This document shows positions 54,027 to 62,008 of a DNA stretch of 62,008 nt, in pieces. Made by a program: the position numbers and the translations under genes. Each line of letters opens with the position of its first letter. Position 1 is the stretch's first letter. The notes beneath the pieces were generated by a model, which saw only the letters and a list, made by a program, of their open reading frames with translations, had not been told where the DNA came from and searched no databases. This DNA comes from Marinactinospora thermotolerans DSM 45154 (GTDB lineage: Bacteria; Actinomycetota; Actinomycetes; Streptosporangiales; Streptosporangiaceae). The stretch lies in contig NZ_FUWS01000018.1 of the NCBI RefSeq assembly GCF_900167435.1, forward strand, positions 1 through 62,008, in the 5' to 3' direction.

Positions 54027-54329
54027 TCAGCCAGGCGTGTCGCACTCCCGTGGCGAGAGGAACAAGAGGAGCTCCCCCAACGGGCCCAGGGCGCGCGGGC
54101 GGGGTTCGGCCGTCCCCGAGCGCACCCGCTCGGAGCTGGCGTCCATGACCTCGGGCGGCAGCTCCACGACGATGGGGCTTTCCAGGCAGGGGAGATCGCT
54201 GCTCGCCGGCGCCGGGGCGTGGGCCGCAGCGGGCGAGGCCGTCCCCGCGACGAGGAACGCGCAGACGAGCGTCACCAACGTCGTCCGGCCGATGGGGGAC
54301 TTCGCGGACCGTCGCAGGGCAGGAGGCAC
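54027..54329 (-). CDS. Small secreted protein
   Basis: A 100-aa protein with a clear Sec signal peptide (KSPIGRTTLVTLVCAFLVAG, cleavage near ASPAAAHA, about residue 36). The mature part of about 64 residues has two Cys (LPCLESP and PRECDTP) that could form one disulfide. No known domain. It lies upstream of, and reads toward, the protease; the 141-bp gap contains the CelR-like box. Function unknown, possibly an extracellular accessory or inhibitor. Confidence 0.65.
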   Translation of the reverse strand: MPPALRRSAKSPIGRTTLVTLVCAFLVAGTASPAAAHAPAPASSDLPCLESPIVVELPPEVMDASSERVRSGTAEPRPRALGPLGELLLFLSPRECDTPG

Positions 54330-54443
54330 CTTTCCAGCCTGGCCGGTCGCAGCCGCGTTGAACAGTGACTTCGAGGGCTGATTCCCCTATACTCCGGCGC
54401 TTCTCACCGGAGAGGAGGGGGAAGGACCCCGGGGTGGGCGACA

Positions 54444-55709
54444 ATGGGAGACGTGCATACCGCCGAACGTCTCGACGACGACATGACCATCCCTCGCCCG
54501 CGCGACATCGTCATCCTGGGCTCCACCGGCTCCATCGGCACCCAGGCCGTCGACATCGTCACCCGCAACCCCGGCCGTTTCCGGGTCGTCGGCCTGGCCG
54601 CCGGCGGCGGACGCCCCGACCTGCTCGCCCAGCAGGCCGCCGCGCTGGGCGTCGAGGCCGTCGCCGTCGCCGACCCACGGGCGGTCGGCGCCGTCGCCCG
54701 CGCCCTCGCTGATCACGGCAGCGGCGCCAAGGTCCTCGCCGGCCCCGAGGGCGTGGCCGAGCTGGCCGCATGGGAGTGTGACGTCGTCCTCAACGGCATC
54801 ACCGGCGCCCTCGGCCTGGAGTCGACGCTGGCCGCGCTGCGGGCCGGACGCCGGCTCGCGCTGGCCAACAAGGAGTCGCTCATCATCGGCGGCCCGCTGG
54901 TCCGCGCGGCGGCCCGGCCCGGGCAGATCGTCCCGGTCGACTCCGAGCACTACGCGCTGGCCCAGTGCTTCCCGCGCGTGCCCGACGCCGAGCTGACCAG
55001 CCTGGCCCAGGGGCGGGTCGAGGCGGACCTGGGGGACGTGCGCCGGCTGGTCATCACGGCCAGCGGCGGGCCGTTCCGTGGACGCTCGCGCGCCGAGCTC
55101 GCCTCCGTCACGCCGGCCGACGCGCTGAACCATCCCACCTGGAGCATGGGCCCGGTCATCACCGTCAACTCCGCGACGCTGGTCAACAAGGGGCTGGAGG
55201 TCATCGAGGCGCACCTGCTGTTCGACGTGCCGTTCGAGCGTATCGAGGTCGTCGTCCACCCGCAGTCGATGATCCATTCGATGGTGGAGTACAGCGACGG
55301 TTCCACCCTGGCCCAGGCGGGGCCGCCCGACATGCGCATCCCGATCGCCCACGGGCTGGACGACGGCCGGCGGGTGCCCGGCGCGGGCCCGGCCATCGAC
55401 TGGACCACGGCCCAGACCTGGACGTTCGAACCCCTGGACGGCACGGCCTTCCCCGCGGTGGAGCTCGCCTGCCAGGTCGGGGCCGTCGGAGGGACCGCGC
55501 CGGCGGTCTACAACGCCGCCAACGAGGAGGCGGTCGCCGCGTTCCTCGGCGGACGGCTCGCTTTCCCCTCGATCGTGGACACGGTGGCCCGGGTAGTCTC
55601 GGAGCATCGGGAGGCGGGGGCCACGCCGGTCCCGACCCTGGAGGACGTCTACGCGGCCGATGAGTGGGCGCGGGTCCGGGCCAGGGAGCTGATCGCTCAG
55701 TCCGCTTGA
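54444..55709 (+). CDS. dxr: 1-deoxy-D-xylulose 5-phosphate reductoisomerase
   Basis: A 421-aa enzyme of the MEP isoprenoid pathway that converts DXP to MEP with [16 protein letters not shown] (residues 25-34) binds [15 protein letters not shown] and [13 protein letters not shown] (D166, E168 of the metal site) are intact, as are MVEYSDGST and the C-terminal [10 protein letters not shown] start at 54444 is used; an internal ATG at 54483 ([10 protein letters not shown]) is also possible. Followed after 10 bp by rseP and then ispG, the usual actinomycete arrangement. Confidence 0.95.
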   Translation: MGDVHTAERLDDDMTIPRPRDIVILGSTGSIGTQAVDIVTRNPGRFRVVGLAAGGGRPDLLAQQAAALGVEAVAVADPRAVGAVARALADHGSGAKVLAGPEGVAELAAWECDVVLNGITGALGLESTLAALRAGRRLALANKESLIIGGPLVRAAARPGQIVPVDSEHYALAQCFPRVPDAELTSLAQGRVEADLGDVRRLVITASGGPFRGRSRAELASVTPADALNHPTWSMGPVITVNSATLVNKGLEVIEAHLLFDVPFERIEVVVHPQSMIHSMVEYSDGSTLAQAGPPDMRIPIAHGLDDGRRVPGAGPAIDWTTAQTWTFEPLDGTAFPAVELACQVGAVGGTAPAVYNAANEEAVAAFLGGRLAFPSIVDTVARVVSEHREAGATPVPTLEDVYAADEWARVRARELIAQSA

Positions 55710-55719
55710 GGAGTCGCGC

Positions 55720-57105
55720 ATGGTCGCCTTACTGACCACACTCGGGATCGTGGTGTTCGCCCTCGGGCTGCTGCTGTCCATCGCCTGGCACGAACTAGGC
55801 CACCTGGCCACGGCCAAGATGTTCGGCATCCGCTGCACCCAGTACATGGTCGGGTTCGGCAAGACGCTGTGGTCGCGGAAGTGGGGGGACACCGAGTACG
55901 GGATCAAACTCGTTCCCCTGGGCGGATATGTCCGCATGGTGGGGATGATCCCGCCGCGTAAGCGGGTCGAGGCCACCGCTGACGCGATGGAGGGCGACGC
56001 CGTCCCCGCCAAGCCGATGTCGCGCTGGCGGGCCATGATCGAGGACGCCCGCGAGGCGTCCTACGTCGAGATGGAACCGGGCGACGAGAACCGCCAGTTC
56101 TACCAGCGCGCCCCCTGGAAGCGGCTCATCGTCATGGCGGCCGGCCCGGGGATGAACCTGATCCTGGCTGTCGTGCTGTTCTGCATCGCCATGATGGGCA
56201 TCGGCGTGCAGCAGCCGACCAACGTCGTCGGCGCGGTCCAGGAGTGCGTGGTGGCCGCCGACAGCGCCGAACGCGACTGCGCCGAGGGTGCCGAGCCCAC
56301 CCCCGCCGCGCAGGCCGGCCTGCTGCCCGGCGACCGCATCGTCGCGATCGACGGCCAGGAGACCCCCACCTGGCAGGCCGTCAGCTCCGAGATCCGCGAC
56401 ACCATCGGCCCGGCCACCATCACCGTCGAGCGCGACGGCGAGCGGATCGACCTGTCGGCCAACCTCATCGAGAACCGGGTGGTGGCCCGCGACGCCAACG
56501 GTGACACGATCCTCAAGCTCGACGAGAACGGCGACCCCGTCCTCGACGCGCAGGGGCGCGCCGTACCCGAGACCGTCCCGGCCGGGTTCCTCGGGTTCGA
56601 GCCCACCAGCGAGCGCCAGTCGCTCAGCCTGGCCCAGACCGCCACGCGCATGGGGGACATGGCGATCGGCGTCGGAGAGGCGATCATCACGCTTCCCTCG
56701 AAGGTGCCCGACGTCTTCCAGGCGGCCTTCCTCGGCGCTGAACGCGAGGTCGACTCCCCGGTGGGCATCGTGGGGGCCTCCCGCATCGGGGGCGAGATCC
56801 TGGCCCAGCCCATCCCGGTCATGGACCGGATCGCGTTCATGGTGAACATGCTGGCCAGCGTCAACCTCTTCCTCTTCGCCTTCAACATGCTGCCGCTGCT
56901 GCCGCTCGACGGCGGGCACATCTTCGGCGCGCTGTGGGAGTGGGTCCGCCGCGGCTGGGCCAAGTTGTTCAAACGGCCCGATCCCGGTCCCTTCGACGTC
57001 GCCCAGTTGATGCCCTTCGCTTACGTCGTCGTGGTGTGCTTCCTGTGCTTCAGCCTGATGTTGCTGGTCGCCGACATCTTCAACCCGGTGCGGCTGATCC
57101 AGTGA
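55720..57105 (+). CDS. rseP: Site-2 metalloprotease, RseP type
   Basis: A 461-aa M50 intramembrane protease. HELGH (residues 24-28) in the first TM helix holds the zinc ligands, and the NMLPLLPLDGGHIFG motif in the C-terminal membrane part supplies the third ligand. A PDZ domain lies in the middle (about residues 190-270: AQAGLLPGDRIVAIDG). It cleaves anti-sigma factors or other membrane substrates within the bilayer. Starts 10 bp after dxr, indicating cotranscription. Confidence 0.94.
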   Translation: MVALLTTLGIVVFALGLLLSIAWHELGHLATAKMFGIRCTQYMVGFGKTLWSRKWGDTEYGIKLVPLGGYVRMVGMIPPRKRVEATADAMEGDAVPAKPMSRWRAMIEDAREASYVEMEPGDENRQFYQRAPWKRLIVMAAGPGMNLILAVVLFCIAMMGIGVQQPTNVVGAVQECVVAADSAERDCAEGAEPTPAAQAGLLPGDRIVAIDGQETPTWQAVSSEIRDTIGPATITVERDGERIDLSANLIENRVVARDANGDTILKLDENGDPVLDAQGRAVPETVPAGFLGFEPTSERQSLSLAQTATRMGDMAIGVGEAIITLPSKVPDVFQAAFLGAEREVDSPVGIVGASRIGGEILAQPIPVMDRIAFMVNMLASVNLFLFAFNMLPLLPLDGGHIFGALWEWVRRGWAKLFKRPDPGPFDVAQLMPFAYVVVVCFLCFSLMLLVADIFNPVRLIQ

Positions 57106-57326
57106 CCGCGGCGTGCCGCCGGGAGCCTCCAGGCCGTAAAGCCCTGAACCTGGTCATCCCGGCACGGATTCCCGGCGGCAGCGGGTAGCCTTGCAGTCGA
57201 ACGGATGACGCAGAGGCGAGCTCCCGCGTCGCCGTTACGGCGCCGCGCCCCGGCGTGGCCGCCTGGTCCTTCTGACCCCGAAACGACGCCGCCGGCCGAC
57301 CCCGGCGGCCGGCGAGGTGAAACCGC

Positions 57327-58487
57327 GTGTCCGTCGATCTTGGAATGCCCGCTGCCCCACCGCGTCCGCTGGCGCGGCGGCGCAAATCGCGGCAGATCAT
57401 GGTCGGCAACGTCCCCGTCGGAGGGGACGCCCCGGTGTCCGTCCAGTCGATGACCACGACGCTGACCGCCGACGTCAACGCCACGCTCCAGCAGATCGCT
57501 GAGCTGACCGCGTCGGGTTGCCAGATCGTGCGCGTCGCGGTGCCCAGCGCCGACGACGCCGAGGCGCTGCCGATCATCGCGAAGAAGTCGCAGATCCCGG
57601 TCATCGCCGACATCCACTTCCAGCCCAAGTACGTGTTCGCGGCGATCGACGCGGGCTGCGCCGCGGTGCGCGTGAACCCGGGCAACATCAAGAAGTTCGA
57701 CGACAAGGTCGGCGAGATCGCCAAGGCCGCGAGCGACGCCGGCGTGCCGATCCGCATCGGCGTCAACGCCGGTTCGCTGGACAAGCGGCTCATGGAGAAG
57801 TACGGCAAGGCCACCCCCGAGGCGCTGGTGGAGTCCGCGCTGTGGGAGTGCTCGCTGTTCGAGGAGCACGGCTTCCGCGACATCAAGATCTCGGTCAAGC
57901 ACAACGACCCCGTGGTGATGATCCAGGCCTACCGGCTGCTGGCCGAGCAGTGCGACTACCCGCTGCACCTGGGCGTGACCGAGGCCGGCCCGGCCTTCCA
58001 GGGCACCATCAAGTCCGCGGTGGCGTTCGGCGCGCTGCTCGCCGAGGGGATCGGCGACACGATCCGGGTATCGCTGTCGGCGCCCCCGGTCGAGGAGATC
58101 AAGGTCGGCACCCAGATCCTCGAGTCGCTGGGGCTGCGCCAGCGCGGTCTGGAGATCGTCTCCTGCCCCAGCTGCGGCCGGGCCCAGGTGGACGTCTACA
58201 CGCTGGCCGAGGAGGTCACCGCGGGCCTTGAGGGCATGGACGTGCCCCTGCGGGTCGCGGTCATGGGCTGTGTCGTCAACGGCCCCGGCGAGGCCCGCGA
58301 GGCCGACCTGGGCGTCGCCTCCGGCAACGGCAAGGGGCAGATCTTCGTCAAGGGCGAGGTCATCAAGACCGTGCCCGAGTCCAAGATCGTCGAGACCCTG
58401 ATCGAGGAGGCCATGCGCATCGCCGAGGAGATGCGCGACTCCGGTGTCGCCTCCGGCGAGCCCACCGTCGCGGTCGCCGGCCGGTAA
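57327..58487 (+). CDS. ispG: 4-hydroxy-3-methylbut-2-enyl diphosphate synthase
   Basis: A 386-aa iron-sulfur enzyme (GcpE) of the MEP pathway. The N-terminal [21 protein letters not shown] (shortened) and the TIM-barrel segment [15 protein letters not shown] are typical. The C-terminal cluster-binding cysteines are in [12 protein letters not shown] and [15 protein letters not shown]. It converts MEcPP to HMBPP. The start is the GTG at 57327. It lies 221 bp after rseP, so it may have its own promoter. A 10-bp-stem hairpin follows. Confidence 0.95.
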   Translation: MSVDLGMPAAPPRPLARRRKSRQIMVGNVPVGGDAPVSVQSMTTTLTADVNATLQQIAELTASGCQIVRVAVPSADDAEALPIIAKKSQIPVIADIHFQPKYVFAAIDAGCAAVRVNPGNIKKFDDKVGEIAKAASDAGVPIRIGVNAGSLDKRLMEKYGKATPEALVESALWECSLFEEHGFRDIKISVKHNDPVVMIQAYRLLAEQCDYPLHLGVTEAGPAFQGTIKSAVAFGALLAEGIGDTIRVSLSAPPVEEIKVGTQILESLGLRQRGLEIVSCPSCGRAQVDVYTLAEEVTAGLEGMDVPLRVAVMGCVVNGPGEAREADLGVASGNGKGQIFVKGEVIKTVPESKIVETLIEEAMRIAEEMRDSGVASGEPTVAVAGR

Positions 58488-58506
58488 CGCCGATTCCGCC
58501 TCGTCC

Positions 58507-58536
58507 CGGCCCCGCGTCGAACCCGGCGCGGGGCCG
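58507..58536 (+). terminator. Terminator after ispG
   Basis: A 10-bp perfect stem (CGGCCCCGCG at 58507-58516 with its complement at 58527-58536) and a 10-nt loop, 20 bp after the ispG stop. No T-tract. Confidence 0.6.
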
Positions 58537-58751
58537 TCGGCATTCCAGGTGTCCTTATCCGGCCGGACCGGCGATCCGGTGTGGCGCGGGCCGTCTGCGC
58601 CCGTGGACGTCCCCCTCTGACCGACGGCGGACAGGAGGGGCGGCACCGGGGCGGCGGCGACTGAGGGGCCGGGACACCGGCGGGGCGGGCGCGTCACGGG
58701 GGCGAGCCGTTCCCGGCCCGACGGATGAGCCCCGGTGGCCTCGCCCCGCGC

Positions 58752-59378
58752 TCAGAACCCGGCGACGACCCGGAAGAGCGCGGGGGTGGCGGTGGCGAAG
58801 CCGGGAGGGAGGGGCGGGCGCTGCCGGAGGCGGGGGTCCTCGTGTGCCGCGCGCCACGCTTCGGGGCTGTCCCAGTGGGCGATGCCGACCAGCTGGAAGC
58901 GGGTGTCCGGGCTCACCGCGCGGTGCAGCCGGTCGTCCCGGAAGCCGGGCGCCCGGCTCAGCTGCTCGGCGTGGTCCAGCCAGTGCGGCAGGAACTCGTC
59001 GACCCGCTCGGCGGGTAGCTCGAAGGCGTTGATGAAGGTGATCCCGGGGTCTTCGCCCGATTCCTCCGCCGCGCGGAGTTCGGCCGCCACCTGGTACCAG
59101 CCGCCGTGCACGGTGGCATAGCCGGCCGCGGTGGCCGCCGACGCGGTGAAGCGGGGATCGGCCAGCGCCTCGTCCCGGGCTTCGGCGCTGTCCCAGTGCG
59201 CGACGTTGACCAGGCCGAGCCGGGAGTCCGGGCGCAGTCTGCGGTGCAGGCGCGCGTCCCGGAACCCGGGGGCGGTGTGGATGAGCCCGACGCGCTCGCG
59301 CCAGCGCGCGACGGACTCGTCGATCCGCTCCTCGGGCAGTTCCCACGTGTCGATCAGGGTGATTCCGGTGTCAGTCAC
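58752..59378 (-). CDS. Tandem ABM-domain protein (antibiotic biosynthesis monooxygenase-like)
   Basis: A 208-aa protein made of two similar ferredoxin-like ABM domains in a row. Repeat 1: ITLIDTWELPEERIDE, APGFRDARLHRRLRPDSR, LVNVAHWDSAEA. Repeat 2: ITFINAFELPAERVDE, APGFRDDRLHRAVSPDTR, LVGIAHWDSPEA. The fold is shared by small cofactor-free monooxygenases and heme-degrading enzymes, which normally dimerise; a fused pair mimics the dimer. The start could be the GTG at 59378 or the GTG at 59405. No biosynthetic gene is adjacent, so the substrate is unknown. Confidence 0.8.
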   Translation of the reverse strand: MTDTGITLIDTWELPEERIDESVARWRERVGLIHTAPGFRDARLHRRLRPDSRLGLVNVAHWDSAEARDEALADPRFTASAATAAGYATVHGGWYQVAAELRAAEESGEDPGITFINAFELPAERVDEFLPHWLDHAEQLSRAPGFRDDRLHRAVSPDTRFQLVGIAHWDSPEAWRAAHEDPRLRQRPPLPPGFATATPALFRVVAGF

Positions 59379-59405
59379 CGCACCATCGTGGAACCTCAAC
59401 CGCAC

Positions 59406-59732
59406 TTCAGGTCAAACCGGTCGGGACACGCCGACCTGCGCGCACGGCTCCGCCCCGGCCCCGTCCGCGCGTGGCGTGGGCACGTGCCGCACCGAGACCG
59501 CGAGGGAGCCGCCACCTGTCCCCGACGCCGGATCAGGAGCGCCACCACCCGGAAGGGGCCACCGGCTGTGGGGCGGACGAGCCCGGCGACACGATCCGGC
59601 CAGCGGGTAGCTCGGGAACCCCGGCGACCACGTCCGGTGTCGGAGACGCTGGCCCCAGGTGAGGTCCTCCCAGAGGACCAGGATCGAAGGCCCCAGCAGT
59701 GAATCGCTCTGGGAGCCTTCCCGCGTCCCGGG
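59406..59732. other. Intergenic region with no supported gene
   Basis: 327 bp between two leftward genes. Frames open on both strands give Arg/Pro/Gly-rich noise. It probably holds the promoter of the ABM gene; no element identified. Confidence 0.45.
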
Positions 59733-59948
59733 TCAGATCTTGTCGGCGTGTATCGCGCCGAGAAGCGCGGTCCACTCGGCCGCGGTGAACGACAGGACCG
59801 GGGATTCGTCGGCGTGCTTGGAGTCACGGACCGCCGTACCACCAGGAAGGTCAGCGACCTCGACGCAGTTACTCCGGTCGCTGTAGGACGACGTGCGGAA
59901 TTTCAGCGCGTGAAGGAGCGTCTGGCCGGAGTGGGGGTGCGGGGCCAT
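59733..59948 (-). CDS. DUF397 protein
   Basis: A 71-aa protein with the DUF397 signature: FRTSSYSDRSNCVEVADLPGGTAVRDSK (shortened) and the C-terminal LSFTAAEWTALLGAI. DUF397 proteins are encoded near Scr1-type XRE regulators in actinomycetes and are proposed to act with them. The ATG at 59948 is preceded by AAGGAAG, and the longer upstream reading is unlikely. Confidence 0.85.
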   Translation of the reverse strand: MAPHPHSGQTLLHALKFRTSSYSDRSNCVEVADLPGGTAVRDSKHADESPVLSFTAAEWTALLGAIHADKI

Positions 59949-60212
59949 CTCGGCTTCCTTTCGAAGCGGTCCACTGCGCTTCCCGGAGATTGTGGGGCGA
60001 GGTCGGCGACGCATGGCGGGGCGGTCCTGTCCAGGGCGGACCCGGGCTCACCGTTACCTCAGAGAGGACTACCGGCTATGAGGGAAGGAGCCCGGAAATT
60101 CGGTGGCCGAGTGGTCGGGACAAGGAAAAAACGTCTTCTCCATGTCCTCACGGCCATAACCGGCTTCTATCCTCACGAGAGTTGAAGGGGTACGATGAAT
60201 CCGGTACTCAGG

Positions 60213-60247
60213 GAAGACCCCCGGCCGGGACCTGGCCGGGGGTCTTC
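60213..60247. terminator. Strong hairpin between the two DUF397 genes
   Basis: A 14-bp perfect stem (GAAGACCCCCGGCC at 60213-60226 with its complement at 60234-60247) and a 7-nt loop, just after the stop of the leftward DUF397 gene (60258). It probably ends the XRE-DUF397 transcript. Confidence 0.65.
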
Positions 60248-60257
60248 ATATTGACGT

Positions 60258-60446
60258 CTAAAGTTCGCCGGAGCGAACGGCCGTGACGAACGCGGCCATC
60301 TCGGAAGACGGGAACGTCAGGTGGCCGAGGTCCGGGTTCTGGGAGTCGCGCACGGCGGTCGCCGCGGGGAGATCCGCGACCTCCACGCAGTTGTTGCTGC
60401 TCGGCGCGCTGTAGCTGGACTTACGCCAATTCATGTGCAGGTCCAT
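60258..60446 (-). CDS. DUF397 protein
   Basis: A 62-aa DUF397 protein: NWRKSSYSAPSSNNCVEVADLP, then VRDSQNPDLGHLTF. The ATG at 60446 is preceded by CGAAGGA. A GTG at 60482 that overlaps the XRE stop is an alternative start. It directly follows the XRE gene, the classical regulator-DUF397 pair. Confidence 0.88.
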   Translation of the reverse strand: MDLHMNWRKSSYSAPSSNNCVEVADLPAATAVRDSQNPDLGHLTFPSSEMAAFVTAVRSGEL

Positions 60447-60478
60447 CAGGGGTCCTTCGAGGTACTCAGGGAAGCGGG

Positions 60479-61327
60479 TCACATCTCGGAGAGCACGTCC
60501 TCCAAGAAGGCGATCGTGCTCTCTGTAGATCCGGCTGCCGCTTGGATCTTGTCGTAGACAAGCCTATAGCGTTCGACCTCATCAGTGTCTTCCAGGTAGA
60601 AGCCGTCACGGTCGGTTTCGATGTAAACAACCTGGTCCATCCCAGAGAAGTCCAGAATGACGAACGAACCGGCTACGCCAGCGTGCGCACCCACGCTGAA
60701 GCGCAGAATCTGAATATCCACGTTCGGCAGCCGGCTCATGTCGATGAGGTGCTGAATCTGCGCCTTCATTACCTCCGGGCCGCCGACCTCGCGACGGATC
60801 ACGCTCTCGTCGAGGATCGCCCACAGGCGCGGCGGGCTATCCGGACGGGTCAGGATCTTCTGACGTTCGAGCCTCACTGTGACGCGACGCTCGATTTCGT
60901 CCTCGCTGGAGCCCGCACTGTGCCTGAGGATCTGGCGGATGTAGTCCTCGGTCTGGAGCAGGCCCGGCACCAGCGTCACCTCATACTCGCGGATCGTGGT
61001 CGCTTCCGCCTCCAGTCCGATGTAAGGGCCGGGAAGGATGTCGGAGTAGCGGTGCCACCAGCTCCGTTTCCCTGACTGGCGTGCCAGGTCGGCGAGCGCG
61101 TCCGTCTCGGCATCGGACACCCCGTACAAGCGGCACAGCGCGATGACGTCGCTGGCCTTGATCTTCTGGTTGCGTCCGAATTCGAGCCGGTGGAGTTTGG
61201 AACGGTTCCACCCCATTCTCTCGGCCGCTTCTTCTTGGGAGAGACCTGCGACCTGGCGGAGCCGCCTCATCTGGAGCATCAGATGCCTTCTGCGTACCGG
61301 TGGGCTGCTTTCCCCAGTTCCAGGCAT
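60479..61327 (-). CDS. Scr1-family XRE regulator (DUF5753)
   Basis: A 282-aa regulator with an N-terminal HTH (about residues 16-70: LRQVAGLSQEEAAERMGWNRSKLHRLE shortened) and a C-terminal DUF5753 domain with the typical EYEVTLVPGLLQTEDYIR and RLWAILDESVIRREVGG segments. In Streptomyces, relatives such as those acting with BldB-like or DUF397 partners influence development and antibiotic production. It pairs with the DUF397 gene immediately downstream. Divergent from the small gene at 61518. Confidence 0.92.
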   Translation of the reverse strand: MPGTGESSPPVRRRHLMLQMRRLRQVAGLSQEEAAERMGWNRSKLHRLEFGRNQKIKASDVIALCRLYGVSDAETDALADLARQSGKRSWWHRYSDILPGPYIGLEAEATTIREYEVTLVPGLLQTEDYIRQILRHSAGSSEDEIERRVTVRLERQKILTRPDSPPRLWAILDESVIRREVGGPEVMKAQIQHLIDMSRLPNVDIQILRFSVGAHAGVAGSFVILDFSGMDQVVYIETDRDGFYLEDTDEVERYRLVYDKIQAAAGSTESTIAFLEDVLSEM

Positions 61328-61517
61328 GTCTTCTCCTCTCTGAGGGGCCGAGTGCGCTGATCATACCGACCCTCCCTCTTCACGATCTTCGCATTACTAC
61401 GCAATCGCCCCGATCCAAAATAGCACCGTTGCATTTTCGAGCCGCCTCCATGATTATGGACCAACCTGAGTACCACCTTCGCCGGTTCGACCGGCCTTTC
61501 CGTGGAGGCGCCGCCTC

Positions 61518-61787
61518 ATGACGCACGACTCTTCAGGAATCACCCGCTCTACCGCCTCTTCTCAACCCCGTCCGGGGGTGCCTGGTTCGTCGCCCTCGGC
61601 GAACTACGCGGCGTTTTGCCGCGAGTCCGAACGGGCGCGCGAACTGGGCTGGCACCTCACCCGCACTGAGAGGTGGTACGGGTGGGAGTACACCCTCACC
61701 TCCTGGGACGGCGGCCACAGCGAGACGTTCAGCTGGCTGGCCGAAGTCCAGGTCCGCCTCCACCAGATCGCCGAGGCCCACCGGTGA
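61518..61787 (+). CDS. Small hypothetical protein coupled to a BldC-like regulator
   Basis: An 89-aa protein with a Ser/Pro-rich N-terminus and a compact C-terminal region (ERARELGWHLTRTERWYGWEYTLTSWDG shortened, then EVQVRLHQIAEAHR). No recognised domain. The ATG at 61518 follows GGAGGCGCC. Its stop overlaps the GTG of the next gene, so the two are coupled. Confidence 0.7.
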   Translation: MTHDSSGITRSTASSQPRPGVPGSSPSANYAAFCRESERARELGWHLTRTERWYGWEYTLTSWDGGHSETFSWLAEVQVRLHQIAEAHR

Positions 61788-62008
61788 GCCCCGTGGACCA
61801 GCGTCTTCTCACCTCCGGTGAGGTGGCCGCCATGTTCCGGGTGAATCCCAAGACCGTCACCCGCTGGGTGAAGACCGGCCGGCTGACCTCGATCCGCACC
61901 CCGGGCGGAAAACACCGCTTCCGCGAGCGCGACGTCATCGCGCTCCTCGACCAGACCGCCGGCGACGCACGGCCCCGCCCGGTCCACCACGACCCCCGTG
62001 ATGGACAC
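61784..62008 (+). CDS. BldC-like MerR/excisionase-type HTH regulator (partial, runs off window)
   Basis: The first 75 codons of a small DNA-binding protein: LLTSGEVAAMFRVNPKTVTRW, then GRLTSIRTPGGKHRFRERDV. This is the winged-HTH signature of the BldC/excisionase family. BldC represses sporulation genes in Streptomyces; similar proteins also serve as excisionases of integrative elements. No stop is reached by the window edge. Start GTG at 61784, overlapping the upstream stop. Confidence 0.85.
   Translation, partial: MSPVDQRLLTSGEVAAMFRVNPKTVTRWVKTGRLTSIRTPGGKHRFRERDVIALLDQTAGDARPRPVHHDPRDGH

Overview
The window is high-GC actinomycete DNA. Evidence for this includes frequent GTG starts and GTGA/ATGA gene overlaps, Scr1-type XRE/DUF397 pairs, a BldC-like regulator, a NB-ARC/TPR protein, an R39-type DD-carboxypeptidase, LacI-controlled oligosaccharide operons, and 14-bp sites resembling the CelR/CebR box. 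The glycosidase/transporter set (GH1 beta-glucosidase, YicI-like GH31, GH2 beta-mannosidase with an Opp-type transporter) suggests a cellulolytic Nocardiopsaceae such as Thermobifida or a relative. That assignment is inference; no marker gene in the window proves it.

Layout. 1-356: end of an rRNA operon (last bases of 23S, complete 5S, strong terminator). 448-2915: a membrane-tethered receiver-domain protein, a glutathionyl-hydroquinone-reductase-like GST and a MazG-like pyrophosphohydrolase. 2916-7062: an accessory stretch read leftward, with two tandem paralogous small proteins, an orphan protein, a gene that looks frameshifted, and an HNH nuclease with an N-terminal domain that looks like a ligand reader. 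7194-13815: the most unusual region, a divergent cluster. Leftward are a two-TM protein and a small partner. Rightward are a TIR protein, a large NTPase-like protein with a degenerate P-loop, and a second two-TM protein. Four of the five carry Gly/Asn/Gln/His-rich tracts of similar style. I interpret it as a candidate uncharacterised immune or conflict system. 13857-20033: an XRE/TPR-type regulator, a DUF4916 protein, a GNAT enzyme, and a NB-ARC/TPR protein whose N-terminus carries a bacterial amyloid signalling (BASS-like) motif, followed by a DUF6879 gene and a small ORF.

20428-27615: a DUF2786 protein, a hypothetical gene, then the five-gene STM4015-4014-4013-4012-4011 operon (leucine-rich protein, ATP-grasp, sulfatase-like hydrolase and two radical SAM enzymes, all overlapping or abutting). 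27951-28290: a small CRISPR array with no cas genes in the window. 28302-29222: a predicted 3-methyladenine DNA glycosylase-like protein.

29406-47201: two adjacent sugar-uptake regulons. The first (LacI, CUT1 binding protein and two permeases, GH1, GH31) looks fit for importing and cutting glucose/xylose-type oligosaccharides such as xyloglucan fragments. The second (LacI, Opp-like binding protein, two permeases, two ATPases, GH2 beta-mannosidase) looks fit for manno-oligosaccharides. Putative operators for both LacI proteins and CelR-like boxes are visible. 47373-54329: an OmpA-domain protein, a DD-carboxypeptidase, a P450 lacking the ExxR motif, an aldehyde dehydrogenase, a secreted trypsin-like protease and a small secreted protein. 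54444-58487: dxr, an RseP-type site-2 protease and ispG, core isoprenoid and membrane-proteolysis genes. 58752-62008: a tandem ABM-domain protein, two DUF397 genes, an Scr1-type XRE regulator and, divergently, a small hypothetical gene coupled to a BldC-like regulator that runs off the window.
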